Assembly (NCBI GenBank): GCA_916048095.2
Contig: OU696588.1
Span: 5,521,501-5,585,500, forward strand
Reading direction: 5' to 3'
Length of the DNA: 64,000 bases
Source of the DNA: Sacculina carcini
Lineage: Eukaryota > Arthropoda > Thecostraca > Sacculinidae
The notes under the pieces were generated by a model, which did not search any database, was not told the DNA's origin, and saw only the letters and a program-made list of their open reading frames with translations. The translations under genes were made by a program, and so were the position numbers. Every line of letters begins with the position of its first letter. Positions within the stretch are counted from its first letter, which is position 1. Below are positions 36,495 to 47,089 of this stretch, in pieces.

Positions 36495-36650
36495 AGTGTG
36501 TGTGTGTGTGTGTGCGTGTGTGTGTGTGTGTGTGTGTGAGTTAGCTGCCTGTACAATGCCTTGCGCAAGCAATAATCAAGTGTTCGACGTACTGGACACA
36601 CTGGCATGCACTGTTGCACAACACACACACACACACTGGCACACACACAC

Positions 36651-36703
<53 letters not shown>

Positions 36704-36896
36704 TATACACACACACCGACTTACGAGCTCACACAAATAACCCATACAGGTACCACACATGTACTTCATGAGTGTGTGTGTATGTGTGTGTGTGTGTGGC
36801 GAGTGTGAAAGTCAAGCAAGAATCTAGCCATCGGTGTTGAGTATGAGTATCTACGCACAACACACACAAACACGCACACACACACACATACACACA

Positions 36897-36931
<35 letters not shown>

Positions 36932-36985
36932 CCACAAACACATAAATACTCATACATACACTCACAGGTGAGTTTTCTCCGCATA
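35657..36985. repeat. Cluster of CA/TG microsatellites
   Basis: Tracts occur at 35670-35698 (CA), 36005-36090 (TG), 36463-36540 (TG), 36618-36718 (CA/CATA), 36770-36800 (TG) and 36858-36930 (CA). The unique sequence between them (for example 36095-36450) has no coding region I can support. Confidence 0.75.
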
Positions 36986-37051
36986 CTGCACCTGACTGCA
37001 CGTGACTTCCTTCATGAATTCCTCCATTTGGTTGCACGCGTGTGTACTCAC

Positions 37052-37170
37052 CGACCGCCAAACTCAGCAAGTCAGCAAAAATTTGTTGAAGAATCTCCAG
37101 TAAAATGGCCGCTCTAGTGAAATGTAACACTTCACATCCGGGAAAATAATTGAGCGTTGTGAGTGGAACC
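37052..37170 (-). other. Candidate first exon or promoter region
   Basis: On the minus strand an ETS-like CCGGATGTGAAGTG and a YY1-like GCGGCCATTTT are followed by a frame reading LLEILQQIFADLLSLAVG, which ends at a strong donor GTGAGT (37051-37046). There is no in-frame ATG, so it would be a non-coding first exon or an internal exon without a visible acceptor. Support is weak. Confidence 0.25.
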
Positions 37171-37200
37171 GTCAAAATGAAACCATTACGTGTGCGTGTG

Positions 37201-37235
<35 letters not shown>

Positions 37236-37555
37236 TTATTGGTCACTCATACAAGCAGTTCAGTCAATAGTATATACGAGATAAAAGCACATGTGACAAT
37301 AGTCCGACAAGCTCACGCTTCTTTTCGGACTGATACTTAAACAATAAGCAAGACTACTACTATTTGCTAGCTAGCGCCACATTCATTCTGATGTATTTAT
37401 ATAGTCGACAACAATCAAATAGAGATCACACGCAAGATGAATACATGCATACACGCAGGCTTGTGTGCACACTCGCACGCATGTACATTCATACAGACAC
37501 ATATACAGAGTTTCATATAAACACACAATCGCATATACTTGCACATATATAAGCA

Positions 37556-40507
37556 TCACGGTACACTGGAGTATTGTTTGGCCAGTAAATGTTTTCTTAA
37601 CTCTTTTTTGAATTTGGTAAAGCTTCCTCCTATAAGAAGTTGTTTTATCTCTGACGGCAGACCGTTGAATATTCTTGGTCCGTCGTATATAATACTGTTC
37701 TTGTATATTTGTGTTCTATATGACGGTACTTCCAGGTCTATGTTGTTTGATCTTGTCCGTCTTTCTCTGTTCAGCAATTGAAACGGTGATCCACACCGTA
37801 TTGTTTTATGTATCAGCAATACTGCGAAGTATTGGCGTATGGAGTTAATGTTCAGTATGTTTTTGTTGTGATAAACTTGTTCCGTTGATTGGTACTTTTT
37901 CATGAAGTAAATGCACCGGAGGAACCTGTTTTGTGCAATTTGTATAGTTTTGAGAAAACTTGGCCAAGTGTTCGCCCATATTGATGCACAGTATGTTATA
38001 TGTGGATAGAAGAGTGAATAGTACAGGTTCATCATTAAGTCTGCAGATAAATTGTGTCTTGTGCGATAAAATATACCAGTAATTTTTGAGAGTTTGCTGT
38101 CCACTTCCTCAATTTGATGTCTCCAATTTAAATTTTCGTCGATGTATAATCCAAGGAATTTGGTATGTTTTACCATAGATATAGGTTCTCCGTTGATAGA
38201 TATTGCTGGAAAGTCAAATTGAAGTGATCTGTTCTTGAATAAAACACATTTTGTTTTACTGGTGTTTATTTTTAACTTATTGTCTTGTACCCATCTATTA
38301 ATTTTTTCCAATTCCTCAGTTAAAGTGGTGTGCAGCTTGTCCAGTGAGTCATCTTTTAGTAACAGAGTGGTGTCGTCTGCATAAATGGTGTAGTGAAATT
38401 TCTCGCTGGCGTTTATTATGTCATTAATGAATATTAGGAACAACGTTGGCCCGAGAATTGAGCCTTGTGGAACTCCATTTTGAATAGCAAGAGCCGGCGA
38501 CACCTCATTATTGCATGCGACGAACTGTTTCCTATCGCACAGGTAGCTTTTTATCAATTTTAAACAAACTCCTCTGATACCCAGGTTTTCCAATTTGTCG
38601 TACAGAATGGTGTAATCAAGACTGTCAAAAGCCTTGGACAGATCAATGAATATACCCATGGATATCTCTTTTTCCTCTAAGCATTTGTATACTTGATGAA
38701 CGAAACTTAATATTGCTTTTTCTGTGGATCGGTTTTCTCTGAACCCAAATTGCTGCGTTATCAGCAGTTCATTTTTTTCAAGGTAGGAGCACAGTCTCGA
38801 GTTAATGATAGATTCAAAAATTTTGCTGAATGCGGGTAGAATTGATATTGGCCGATAGTTATTGACTGCGGTTTTGTCCCCTGATTTGTGTACCGGTAGA
38901 ACTCTTGCTGTTTTCATTTGGCGTGGGAAATAGCCGTCCTTTAATGATAAATTTATTATATGGCATAGGGGTAAGGATATGTAAGGAGATGTTCGTACTA
39001 ACACTTTTGGTGGAATGTCGTCGTATCCGGGGGAGTTGGACTTCATTGAAGAAATCACTCTGTTGATCTCAGCTTCGGTAGTGGGTTCCATAAACATGGA
39101 GAATGTGGTTGGATGCTTCAAGTAACGTCTGTGATCAGTACGTGTTTCTGGAGTTGCAAGTGAGGTTTTCAGGAAATGAGTGTTGAAGGTTGCGGCTGTG
39201 TTCGCGCATGGCGGATGCAATTCGATTGTTTGAGATTTGTTCTGTTTTCTACCCATTAGTAAATTTAGAATAGACCATTGTTTTTTCGGGTCGTGCCTGT
39301 TCTCGGTGAGTTTGTTTTTATAGTATTGATTCTTTGCAGCACGGAGTATGGTAACTAGTTTATTTCGGTACTTCCTGTATGTTTCCCCGTATGTAATTGG
39401 CCACTTTTTTGATAACGTTTTTAGTCTGTTTTTCTCAGTTATGCACTTTTTTAGTGATGCTGTTATATGTGGACTTATTGTGTTCTTTGTTTTGTTTTTC
39501 AGCATTTTCAGTGGAAATTGTATATCGAATGTCTCTTTGAATTTGGAGTAAAATATATCGAAAGCCTCGTCAGCGCATTCACAATTCAAGACGTCTTCCC
39601 AATTAGTTGATCGGATGATTTGATTAAAACCATTCAATTTGTCATCACTCAACACCCTACGTCTAACATAATTTTGATCCTGACTTGATAACGGAGTTAC
39701 ACGGAACTGTGAGACTGCTGGGTAATGATCGGTTATGTCGGTCTCGATGATCAGGTTTCTACTGTTTGCTTGCATCTCAGTGGTCCAAATGTGGTCAATC
39801 AAAGTCGCTGTGTTATCTGTTACTCTGGTTGGTCTGGTGATTGTGGGAAACAGATAGTTTGAATACATAATGTTTATGAAGTTATTTGTGTTTTCGGTTG
39901 ATTTCAGTAGATCAATGTTGAAATCTCCAAATATAGCAATGTTTTTGTACTTTTTGCAGCTATTAATATCAGCCATAATATCTTGAATTATTTCGTTGAA
40001 TTTGGATAATTTTCCGTTTGGAGGTCTATATATACACATGCATATTGTCCAATAATTATTGTGTTTTATTTGCACAGAGAGAGTTTCTGCGTGAGACGAG
40101 GATATTGTATACTCTGCTACCTGTTTCGATTTGTAGCTATCTTTCACAAACATTGCCACTCCACCGCCATGAATATTTCTTTCATTAAAATAACTGTTGT
40201 AACCCGGTAATGCATACAGCGGTAAATATTCCTTGTTCAGCCTGATTTCGTTCAATCCCACGATTTCAGGGCTCAGAGAACTTCCCGCCATGATTTCGTC
40301 TATAAATTGTTGAAAGTTTTTTGGTATAGATCGTATGTTGAAAGTTAAAATGGTCATGGTTTTATTGTCTGGATTGGGTAATTTTTCAGGTAGAACGTAC
40401 TCAGTTTCAGGAGTATTAATTGTGTTGAGGTATCTGTCAACATCAGAATCGATATGATAGCCTGGTTTTATGGTTTCAAATTTGAGGCAATCATTGTTTG
40501 GAATCAT
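37556..40507 (-). CDS. LINE ORF2: endonuclease and reverse transcriptase
   Basis: 983 residues from the ATG at 40507, with no stop or frameshift. The N-terminus is an APE-type endonuclease that nicks the target (LTFNIRSIPKN, GLNEIRLN, IYRPPNGK, GDFNIDLL, LIDHIW, ITDHYPA). The reverse transcriptase starts near residue 500, with VLPVHKSGDK and NNYRPIS, then IFIDLSKAFDSLD (motif A), NGVPQGSILGP (motif B) and IYADDTTLL (motif C, Tyr about 709). A thumb and C-terminal region follow. It would copy its own RNA at the nicked site. Domain order and motifs fit the CR1/Jockey group. Every catalytic motif is present, so it may be active. Confidence 0.93.
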   Translation of the reverse strand: MIPNNDCLKFETIKPGYHIDSDVDRYLNTINTPETEYVLPEKLPNPDNKTMTILTFNIRSIPKNFQQFIDEIMAGSSLSPEIVGLNEIRLNKEYLPLYALPGYNSYFNERNIHGGGVAMFVKDSYKSKQVAEYTISSSHAETLSVQIKHNNYWTICMCIYRPPNGKLSKFNEIIQDIMADINSCKKYKNIAIFGDFNIDLLKSTENTNNFINIMYSNYLFPTITRPTRVTDNTATLIDHIWTTEMQANSRNLIIETDITDHYPAVSQFRVTPLSSQDQNYVRRRVLSDDKLNGFNQIIRSTNWEDVLNCECADEAFDIFYSKFKETFDIQFPLKMLKNKTKNTISPHITASLKKCITEKNRLKTLSKKWPITYGETYRKYRNKLVTILRAAKNQYYKNKLTENRHDPKKQWSILNLLMGRKQNKSQTIELHPPCANTAATFNTHFLKTSLATPETRTDHRRYLKHPTTFSMFMEPTTEAEINRVISSMKSNSPGYDDIPPKVLVRTSPYISLPLCHIINLSLKDGYFPRQMKTARVLPVHKSGDKTAVNNYRPISILPAFSKIFESIINSRLCSYLEKNELLITQQFGFRENRSTEKAILSFVHQVYKCLEEKEISMGIFIDLSKAFDSLDYTILYDKLENLGIRGVCLKLIKSYLCDRKQFVACNNEVSPALAIQNGVPQGSILGPTLFLIFINDIINASEKFHYTIYADDTTLLLKDDSLDKLHTTLTEELEKINRWVQDNKLKINTSKTKCVLFKNRSLQFDFPAISINGEPISMVKHTKFLGLYIDENLNWRHQIEEVDSKLSKITGIFYRTRHNLSADLMMNLYYSLFYPHITYCASIWANTWPSFLKTIQIAQNRFLRCIYFMKKYQSTEQVYHNKNILNINSIRQYFAVLLIHKTIRCGSPFQLLNRERRTRSNNIDLEVPSYRTQIYKNSIIYDGPRIFNGLPSEIKQLLIGGSFTKFKKELRKHLLAKQYSSVP

Positions 40508-40900
40508 TGTGATCTATGCAAACCATTTGAGTTTATCAATTGCCTGTGTTTGAATGTAACAACAAAGTTGACATTCCCGTTAATGTTTGTCATACATAGC
40601 TGACTCACGCGACTATTTGTAGAATCACCGAAATAGCCCGCCACTCTCGCATATTTTAATACACATACCGAAGTATTCATATGACTAACCGTTATATATA
40701 GATGACTCACCAACATACTCATGCAACCGCTCGCATACCCATTCACACACACACATACATACACACACTTCTCACCACACACACACATATACACCAGCAC
40801 ACCAACACACATACTAACATGCTCACAGGCACACTTTGGATATACTAACATATCTTAATATTGATATTGATATAGTATATAAACAGATATAATTTTGAAC

Positions 40901-41752
40901 TTATCTCCTGCTTCGTGGAGGCTTTGCTTCGTTGTTTCGTGAAGCAGCAGCAGCTGCTGGTTTTCTGGCCGATTCTGCGGCGGCTGCTCCGTCGCTGCTT
41001 TCAGTCACGAAACTTCCTCGTTTGTTTGTTTTCTGACGTCTCTCGTTACCCTCCTTACTTTGTGATGCGGAAGCTGTCGTATCAGTGGAGGCAGCGCCAG
41101 CATTGTCGCCTTCGTTGTCCGTGCCATATCGTTGATACGTGCGGTTCCTGATGACAAGCGTAGATCCTCTGAAAAATGCCACCTTGCCTTCGCTCTTAGC
41201 TTTTTTGAGGGCTGGGATCTGTCTTCTGATACTTTCCCTCGATGCAGCGCAGAGATCTTCGTTAACGAAGATTCCTGTTCCTTTTAGTTTGCTGGCGTTG
41301 CGCAGGACAGCGTTCCTGGCAGCCATGTTGTCAAATCGCACATGAATGGCTCTGGAGTTGGCAGATGGTGCCCCCGATCTGTGTGCCTCGAGTTTACTGT
41401 TTGGCACCTGCAGTTTGTCAGCCACCAAACTGGTCACTTTTTCAGTCGTCTGTTCCCATGTTTCATCGGCATTCTCCTGGACTCCAACAAATCTTAAATT
41501 CTGTCTTCTATTGTAGTCCTCGATTTCATTTTGCCTTTTATCGATATTGTCGAGGCGTTGTTGCAGTTTGGTGTTCTCCTGCCTGCTGTCGTCCAGCTCA
41601 GCCTGTGTGAACTCCAGGCTCTTTACCAGTTCACTCGTTTTTTCTTCGAGCTGTGTGATCCTGGATTTAAGTTGTTCTGCGACAAAGTTCATCGCCGAGT
41701 GAAAAGATCGCTCTTGCGACTCGAGCAGTAGCTTAATGGCGTCAACGTTCAT
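40901..41752 (-). CDS. LINE ORF1: coiled-coil RNA-binding protein
   Basis: 283 residues from the ATG at 41752 (AATGAACGTTG). Residues about 15-85 form a heptad-rich coiled coil (EEKTSELVKSLEFTQAELD). This is followed by YNRRQNLRFVGV, the hallmark at the start of the L1-type ORF1 RRM, and a C-terminal part with FDNMAARNAVLRNASKLKG and a basic tail rich in Ala and Lys. Such proteins trimerise, coat the LINE RNA and act as chaperones. It ends 393 nt before ORF2; that spacer contains a CA microsatellite (40740-40800). Confidence 0.85.
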   Translation of the reverse strand: MNVDAIKLLLESQERSFHSAMNFVAEQLKSRITQLEEKTSELVKSLEFTQAELDDSRQENTKLQQRLDNIDKRQNEIEDYNRRQNLRFVGVQENADETWEQTTEKVTSLVADKLQVPNSKLEAHRSGAPSANSRAIHVRFDNMAARNAVLRNASKLKGTGIFVNEDLCAASRESIRRQIPALKKAKSEGKVAFFRGSTLVIRNRTYQRYGTDNEGDNAGAASTDTTASASQSKEGNERRQKTNKRGSFVTESSDGAAAAESARKPAAAAASRNNEAKPPRSRR

Positions 41753-42000
41753 TGCACCAAAATTGCACAAAATTGCAGATTTGCAATTCACAGTTTGCAG
41801 CAACACAAGCAGTACGTCCGCTCAGCACCAAGTCTATCACTGTAAGTGTGTGTGTGGCTGTCTGTGTGTGGCTGTGTGTGTGTGAATGTGTGTGTAACCA
41901 TTGTGGTCGTTACTGTGTCTATGTATATAAATTTGCTTCATAAAAAGTCCCAATGCATCACTATCCGAAAATAGTGGCTTACACAATAAGCTGTTGATAA

Positions 42001-42594
42001 TACAATAGGAATAAGTCGCACAATAAACAGCATTAGTAAGCATTGGTAAACCGCATGTGATCACAAAATCACACGTTGAAAAAGCGCCCATGCTAAAGGA
42101 ATATGTCATGCGGGTGACCTGCAGTGACCTCAAACACAGCGGCATCAGTAGCTGAAGCTGTGATCGATTACAAGTGTTGTCTTGGTGACGTCTGGTTGTG
42201 AACAGGGTTCATGGCCTTCTCATGTATCACCCATCATCTCCGTCCTCCTTGAGTATGTGAGAGTATGCGCGCCATAACACACACACACACACACATACAC
42301 ATGCACATACGTAACTACAGACAGACATACATACACACAAAGTGGCTGTCTGGGAGGTCGCATTTATTGACCATAGAATTGTCAATGTCACACGTACACA
42401 CATACACACACATACACATACACGTACACACACACACACTGACACACACACGCACACACACACACTGATACAAACGCACACACGTACGTAAAGTTGTGAA
42501 GACTTGAATGAGCATGCGAGGTCATGGCAATTGTGGGTGAGTCGCGGAAACTGGTAATCAGTTGTGGTGACGCTCAGTGTGAGGCAGCGACAAA
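42001..42594. repeat. Non-coding, CA/CATA microsatellites
   Basis: CA-rich tracts lie at 42273-42335 and 42390-42482. The LINE 5' region may extend into the left part. No gene is supported. Confidence 0.5.
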
Positions 42595-43118
42595 ACGACA
42601 AGAATAACACTGTCACAAAACGACAAGAATAACACTGTCACAAGACGACAAGAATAACACTGCCACAAGACGACAAGAATAACACTGCCACAAGATGACA
42701 AGAATAACACTGTCACAAGATGATATGAATAACACTGTCACAATACAAGAATAACACTGCCACAAGACGACAAGAATAACACTGCTACAAGACGACAAGA
42801 ATAACACTGCCACAAGACGACAAGAATAACACTGCCACAAGACGACAAGAATAACACTGCCACAAGACGACAAGAATAACACTGCCACAAGACGACAAGA
42901 ATAACACTGTAACAAGACGACAAGAATAACACTGCCACAAGACGACAAGAATAACACTGCCACAAGACGACAAGAATAACACTGCCACAAGACGACAAGA
43001 ATAACACTGTAACAAGACGACAAGAATAACACTGCTACAAGACGACAAGAATAACACTGTAACAAGACGACAAGAATAACACTGCCACAAGATGACAAGA
43101 ATAACACTGCCACAAGAC
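42595..43118. repeat. 25-bp minisatellite, about 21 copies
   Basis: The unit is ACAAGACGACAAGAATAACACTGCC with few variants (GCT, GTA, GTC before ACAAG). The period is 25 bp, so each strand reads through the unit in all three frames. The minus strand is open in all three frames for 270-500 nt. This explains the repetitive Cys/Leu/Val frames, which are not genes. Confidence 0.95.
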
Positions 43119-43431
43119 GACGACAACAACCAAATTGCCTTGCAAAATGAGTTTAACGCGTCGTTACTGCCACATTTTTTTCATTCCGGGAAAGGACAGA
43201 AGGAAAGTGCAATACAGGATTATGCATCGATTTGATGACGCGATTATTTCCAGCCTCTAGGCTTATCATTTCGGACCTCTATTGTCACATTTCTCCAGCA
43301 AATGCTTCACAGTCAAACTGACCCCCCAATGTCTCCATCAACTCATAACCAAGAGGTTCACTAAAAGTGGTTAATTCTGTAGAATTTGTTGATATAAGCA
43401 TTGTCGCAAAGATACTGCATAATGATGCATG
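43119..43431. other. No recognised gene
   Basis: Unique-looking sequence with no open frame of note. It ends with GATGCATG, the left target duplication of the next MITE. Confidence 0.4.
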
Positions 43432-43680
43432 CAGAGCCGTTGCGAGGAATTATGGCCCCCCCCCCCCGAAGCATTACTTGGGGCCCCCATTATGAATTAA
43501 ACACCAAATAATGAATTTATTTATTATACATATTCACATAATACAAGCTCAGGTGAAAACATCTTAGCAAAAAGGAAAAGGATGTACATGATAAATATGA
43601 CAGATTTATATATCATACGTGAAGCAACGGGCCCCTCAACATTCGGGCCCCCCCGGCCGGGGGTAAGGGCTACGGCTCTG
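43432..43680. mobile_element. hAT-type MITE (CAGAGCCG family), copy 2
   Basis: A 249-bp element with ends CAGAGCCGTTGC and TACGGCTCTG, flanked by GATGCATG (43424-43431) and GATACATG (43681-43688), 7 of 8 identical. Poly-C and GGGCCCCC runs lie near both ends. Confidence 0.8.
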
Positions 43681-44520
43681 GATACATGTACATGACTGAT
43701 CGCCACAAATTTCAGCCCCCCGAATTAATTCAGCCCCCCAAAAATTGCACTCTGGATCCGCCACTGGTGCGTCAGTATTAGTATCAATGTATTTCTACAC
43801 TAGTATTTGTCCTATGAAGCGTATGAGACTACGCTATTGTGTGTAGAAAGTGTGTGTGTATTTGCTTCAATGAGCGAGCTTGAAGAACAAAATATTTGCA
43901 ACTACTGTGGTCACACATGCAAAGTGCAATGCCTATCGTATTCACAACAATTTCCATTTGCATATTAAAAATGGTTGCAGCAATATGGTCATAATTTTTA
44001 TAATCACCAGTGCCCAGTTATAATCATCATTTTTCCTCTACAAGCAATACATAAGAAATGAATATATATCCGATATTATCCGTAAATCTTGGACACATCA
44101 CATTAAATCAAATATAATGTCATAAAATATTGAAAGACAATTCCAACGTATATAATTCCCGCAAAATGCCCGCACGCAGATACACATATATTATACTGTG
44201 TATCTGTTACACAAACACACTACATTACATGACAGCACACACACACAGTCAGTTGTGTATTGTTGTCAGCGTGAAAGCAGGGACAGGACAGCAGAACTTA
44301 CTCATGATGACACACTGATGACTGACAGCTAGCACACGAGTCACTTGCACCACATCTACTCACTGTACACCGGACCTACGCAGTCACACCAGCACCAACA
44401 TACTGATCACAAGCACACCTCTGCCTCGAACCATTGAGACTGACAACCAGCACCAGCACCGCTCTCCAACACTCTGTCCAAGAAAGAGGCCCAGAGAAAA
44501 CTGGACAAACTGGTGAGCCC
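43681..44520. repeat. End of a CAGTGGCGGATCC-type hAT repeat, then unique DNA
   Basis: The sequence ACTCTGGATCCGCCACTG ending at 43766 is the right terminus of a hAT-type repeat whose TIR (CAGTGGCGGATCCAG) is widespread in animals. A left-type terminus of the same kind lies at 45937. They face away from each other, so they are two separate insertions. 43770-44520 has no supported gene. Confidence 0.5.
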
Positions 44521-45119
<599 letters not shown>

Positions 45120-45519
45120 GTGCGCGTGAAATTGTGCAAACAATAAAAATGTAATCTACGCTGATCAATGATGGAATTCGACACGGCATTTTGCATGATG
45201 AAACAGTGATGACCTCGCTGCAACATAAATTGTCCTCATTAAGTTGGCTTCATGTTAAATTTGTTCTTAAATTGCCAATTATATCACCATTATGAGCTTA
45301 TAGAAAACAATATTCAGCGATAGCGCAATTACCTGGTTCTGAAATCTGAAATATGCTATTCTGAAATCTATAACACAATCGACATTCCAGTTTGCGGACC
45401 TCACATGTTTTGTGCAAACTATGGTACATGATGATATCAAAATGAGCATGTAAAATTATTTTGACTATTATCAAGGCAATATGCATTTTGCATGTATTGT
45501 TAATTGCATTCATACAAGG
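45120..45519. other. No recognised gene
   Basis: AT-rich unique sequence; frames below 90 codons without domains. Confidence 0.4.
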
Positions 45520-45850
45520 GCGTGGATCCTGGGGGTATGGGGGTATATACACCCATGACAAATTAGCTAGGGGTATGAATATGTAATTATACGCCCAAAA
45601 ATTCCGCTGAATTCAGTTCACATTAGGTATACTTTCATTTAAATCAGTATAGCAAAGGACAAGTATGTGTATGCAATAATATTCAATAAACTTTTCAATG
45701 AGGCATGTGTGTTGTAATTGACTAGGCATACAATAGTTGAGGGTTCCATGCAATTAACCAGCTGAGTCAACTTTGAACACTAATTAGTGTTCAAAGTTGA
45801 ACTTGGACGGTGGAAGTCATCCCCCCGAGCCTCGACCCAAATCTACACCC
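45520..45850. repeat. Dispersed repeat R, copy 1
   Basis: Inverted relative to 62600-62787. Shared blocks include GTGTGTTGTAATTGACTAGG (inverse near 62735), the TTGAGGGTTCCATGCAATTA segment, GTTGAACTTGG and CCCCCCGAGCCTCGACCCAA. No terminal structure or coding region is recognised. Confidence 0.65.
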
Positions 45851-45936
45851 TTGCATTCATCTGCTCATGGAGAATGTATTGTATTCTCTATTGAATTATA
45901 ATCAATATATTTTATACCAAACAGATAAGATTAATA

Positions 45937-46320
45937 CACTGGCGGATCCAGAGAGGAGGCTCAGCGGACCCTCTGCTTCTTCCCTCTGCTTCTTCCCTTC
46001 GAGCAACGACTGTCAGGACCGGGGGGGGGGCGATAATTCAGCAGAATTGGTGCCCCTCCTGTAACGGCAGCTACCTTCTGTCCTGTTCTTCTCCCGGAGC
46101 TATAAAAAATGTCAAAGTTCGTCCCTGCGGTCAGGGGATAAGAATACTGCCGCCGTACCCGTTGCGTGTCGTAAGAGGCGACTAAAAGCGGACCCTCTGC
46201 TTCCTCCCTTCCAGCAACCACTGCCAGGTCCGGGGCGCGCGATAATTCAGCAGAGTTGGTGCCCCCCTGACGGTGGAAGCTATAGGTGTCTGGAATCAAG
46301 AACATTCAGACTTAGAAAAC
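45937..46320. repeat. hAT-type left terminus and a duplicated segment
   Basis: Starts CACTGGCGGATCCAGAG. Two similar blocks (about 45960-46075 and 46185-46290) share GCGGACCCTCTGCTTC, GCGATAATTCAGCAGA and TTGGTGCCCC. Between them lies GCGTGTCGTAAGAGGCGACT, which looks like a conserved SINE-type block; I am not certain of its family. Confidence 0.45.
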
Positions 46321-46322
46321 TT

Positions 46323-46500
46323 GATTTAACGAATTTTTTTCAGTCCTAACCTAACCTAACTAAACCTAACCTAACCTAACCAGCTAAACCTAACCTAACC
46401 TAAAATCTATGAAAAATATAGAAACGTTTTTGTGCTTTTTAAGCGTTTTTAATAAATTAGCGTTTTTAATGTTCTTGAATCCTTACACACTTAGCCTAGA

Positions 46501-46531
<31 letters not shown>

Positions 46532-46540
46532 CTGACCAGT
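46323..46540. repeat. CCTAA tract and CCAGA tract
   Basis: 46323-46402 is made mainly of CCTAA units (about 11) with interruptions, the complement of the TTAGG repeat of arthropod telomeres. 46498-46530 is a pure (CCAGA)n run of about six units. Confidence 0.7.
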
Positions 46541-46867
46541 GCAGCTGTCTTCTCTCCTATCCCTCTACCGAATAAAAAAAATGTCAAAGTTTGTGTAATA
46601 TTTATCGTAATGCACGTGACTTGTATATCCCGTCATCGTCTCCCCGACTGATAAATGCTACAGAGGTGACATTTCAAAAAGTATTAATTCAACAGAAAGA
46701 GGGCGTCCTTGACGTGAACATGAGAGAACGCGTGCAAGCCAGCACATCAAGGTGGTGGCATCTATTGTAATGTTAGCATTACCACTTATCATCTGAACAA
46801 CATTTTGACAAACACTTGCTTAGTCCGTGCTTGTTGGACATTCAGTAGCAGACGTGTCACTCAGTGG
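46541..46867. other. No recognised gene
   Basis: Unique-looking sequence without an open frame of note. Confidence 0.4.
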
Positions 46868-47050
46868 TAGAGCCGTATCAACCGCCCCCCGTACCCCCCG
46901 GCCGGGGTGCCCCGTGTGTTGAGGGGCCCCGTTGCTTCACGTATAATATTAAAATGTATCATATTTATTATGTATATGTATATTATGTATAATAAATAAA
47001 TTCATTATTTGGTGATTTATTTATAATGGGGGCCCTAGTCTCCATTCGGA
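46868..47050. mobile_element. hAT-type MITE (CAGAGCCG family), truncated copy
   Basis: The left end reads TAGAGCCGTATCAACCGCCC and the body matches copies 1 and 2, including the inner TTCATTATTTGGTGAT. The right terminus is missing. Confidence 0.65.
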
Positions 47051-47089
47051 CCAATCTTACTGCCCCGCACACGACAAAAGCACCACAGA

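Larger units (their letters stand above)
37203..42000 (-). mobile_element. Near full-length LINE retrotransposon
   Basis: Two intact ORFs on the minus strand are followed by a 3' untranslated region of about 350 nt, ending in a (TTAC)n tail (37203-37236, seen as AAGT repeats on the plus strand). A tetranucleotide tail rather than poly(A) fits CR1/L2/RTE-type LINEs. The 5' end is not defined; the coordinate at the right is approximate. Confidence 0.85.

Noticed and set aside
42595..43118. CRISPR array
   Set aside because: Units are contiguous with no spacers, in a eukaryotic context.
42613..43129. Repetitive Cys/Leu/Val minus-strand frames up to 166 codons
   Set aside because: Produced by the 25-bp minisatellite. 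The three frames give the same peptide, so there is no frame-specific signal.
46121..46160. rRNA or tRNA gene near GCGTGTCGTAAGAGGCGACT
   Set aside because: No cloverleaf or A/B-box pair could be drawn; more likely a SINE-like repeat block.
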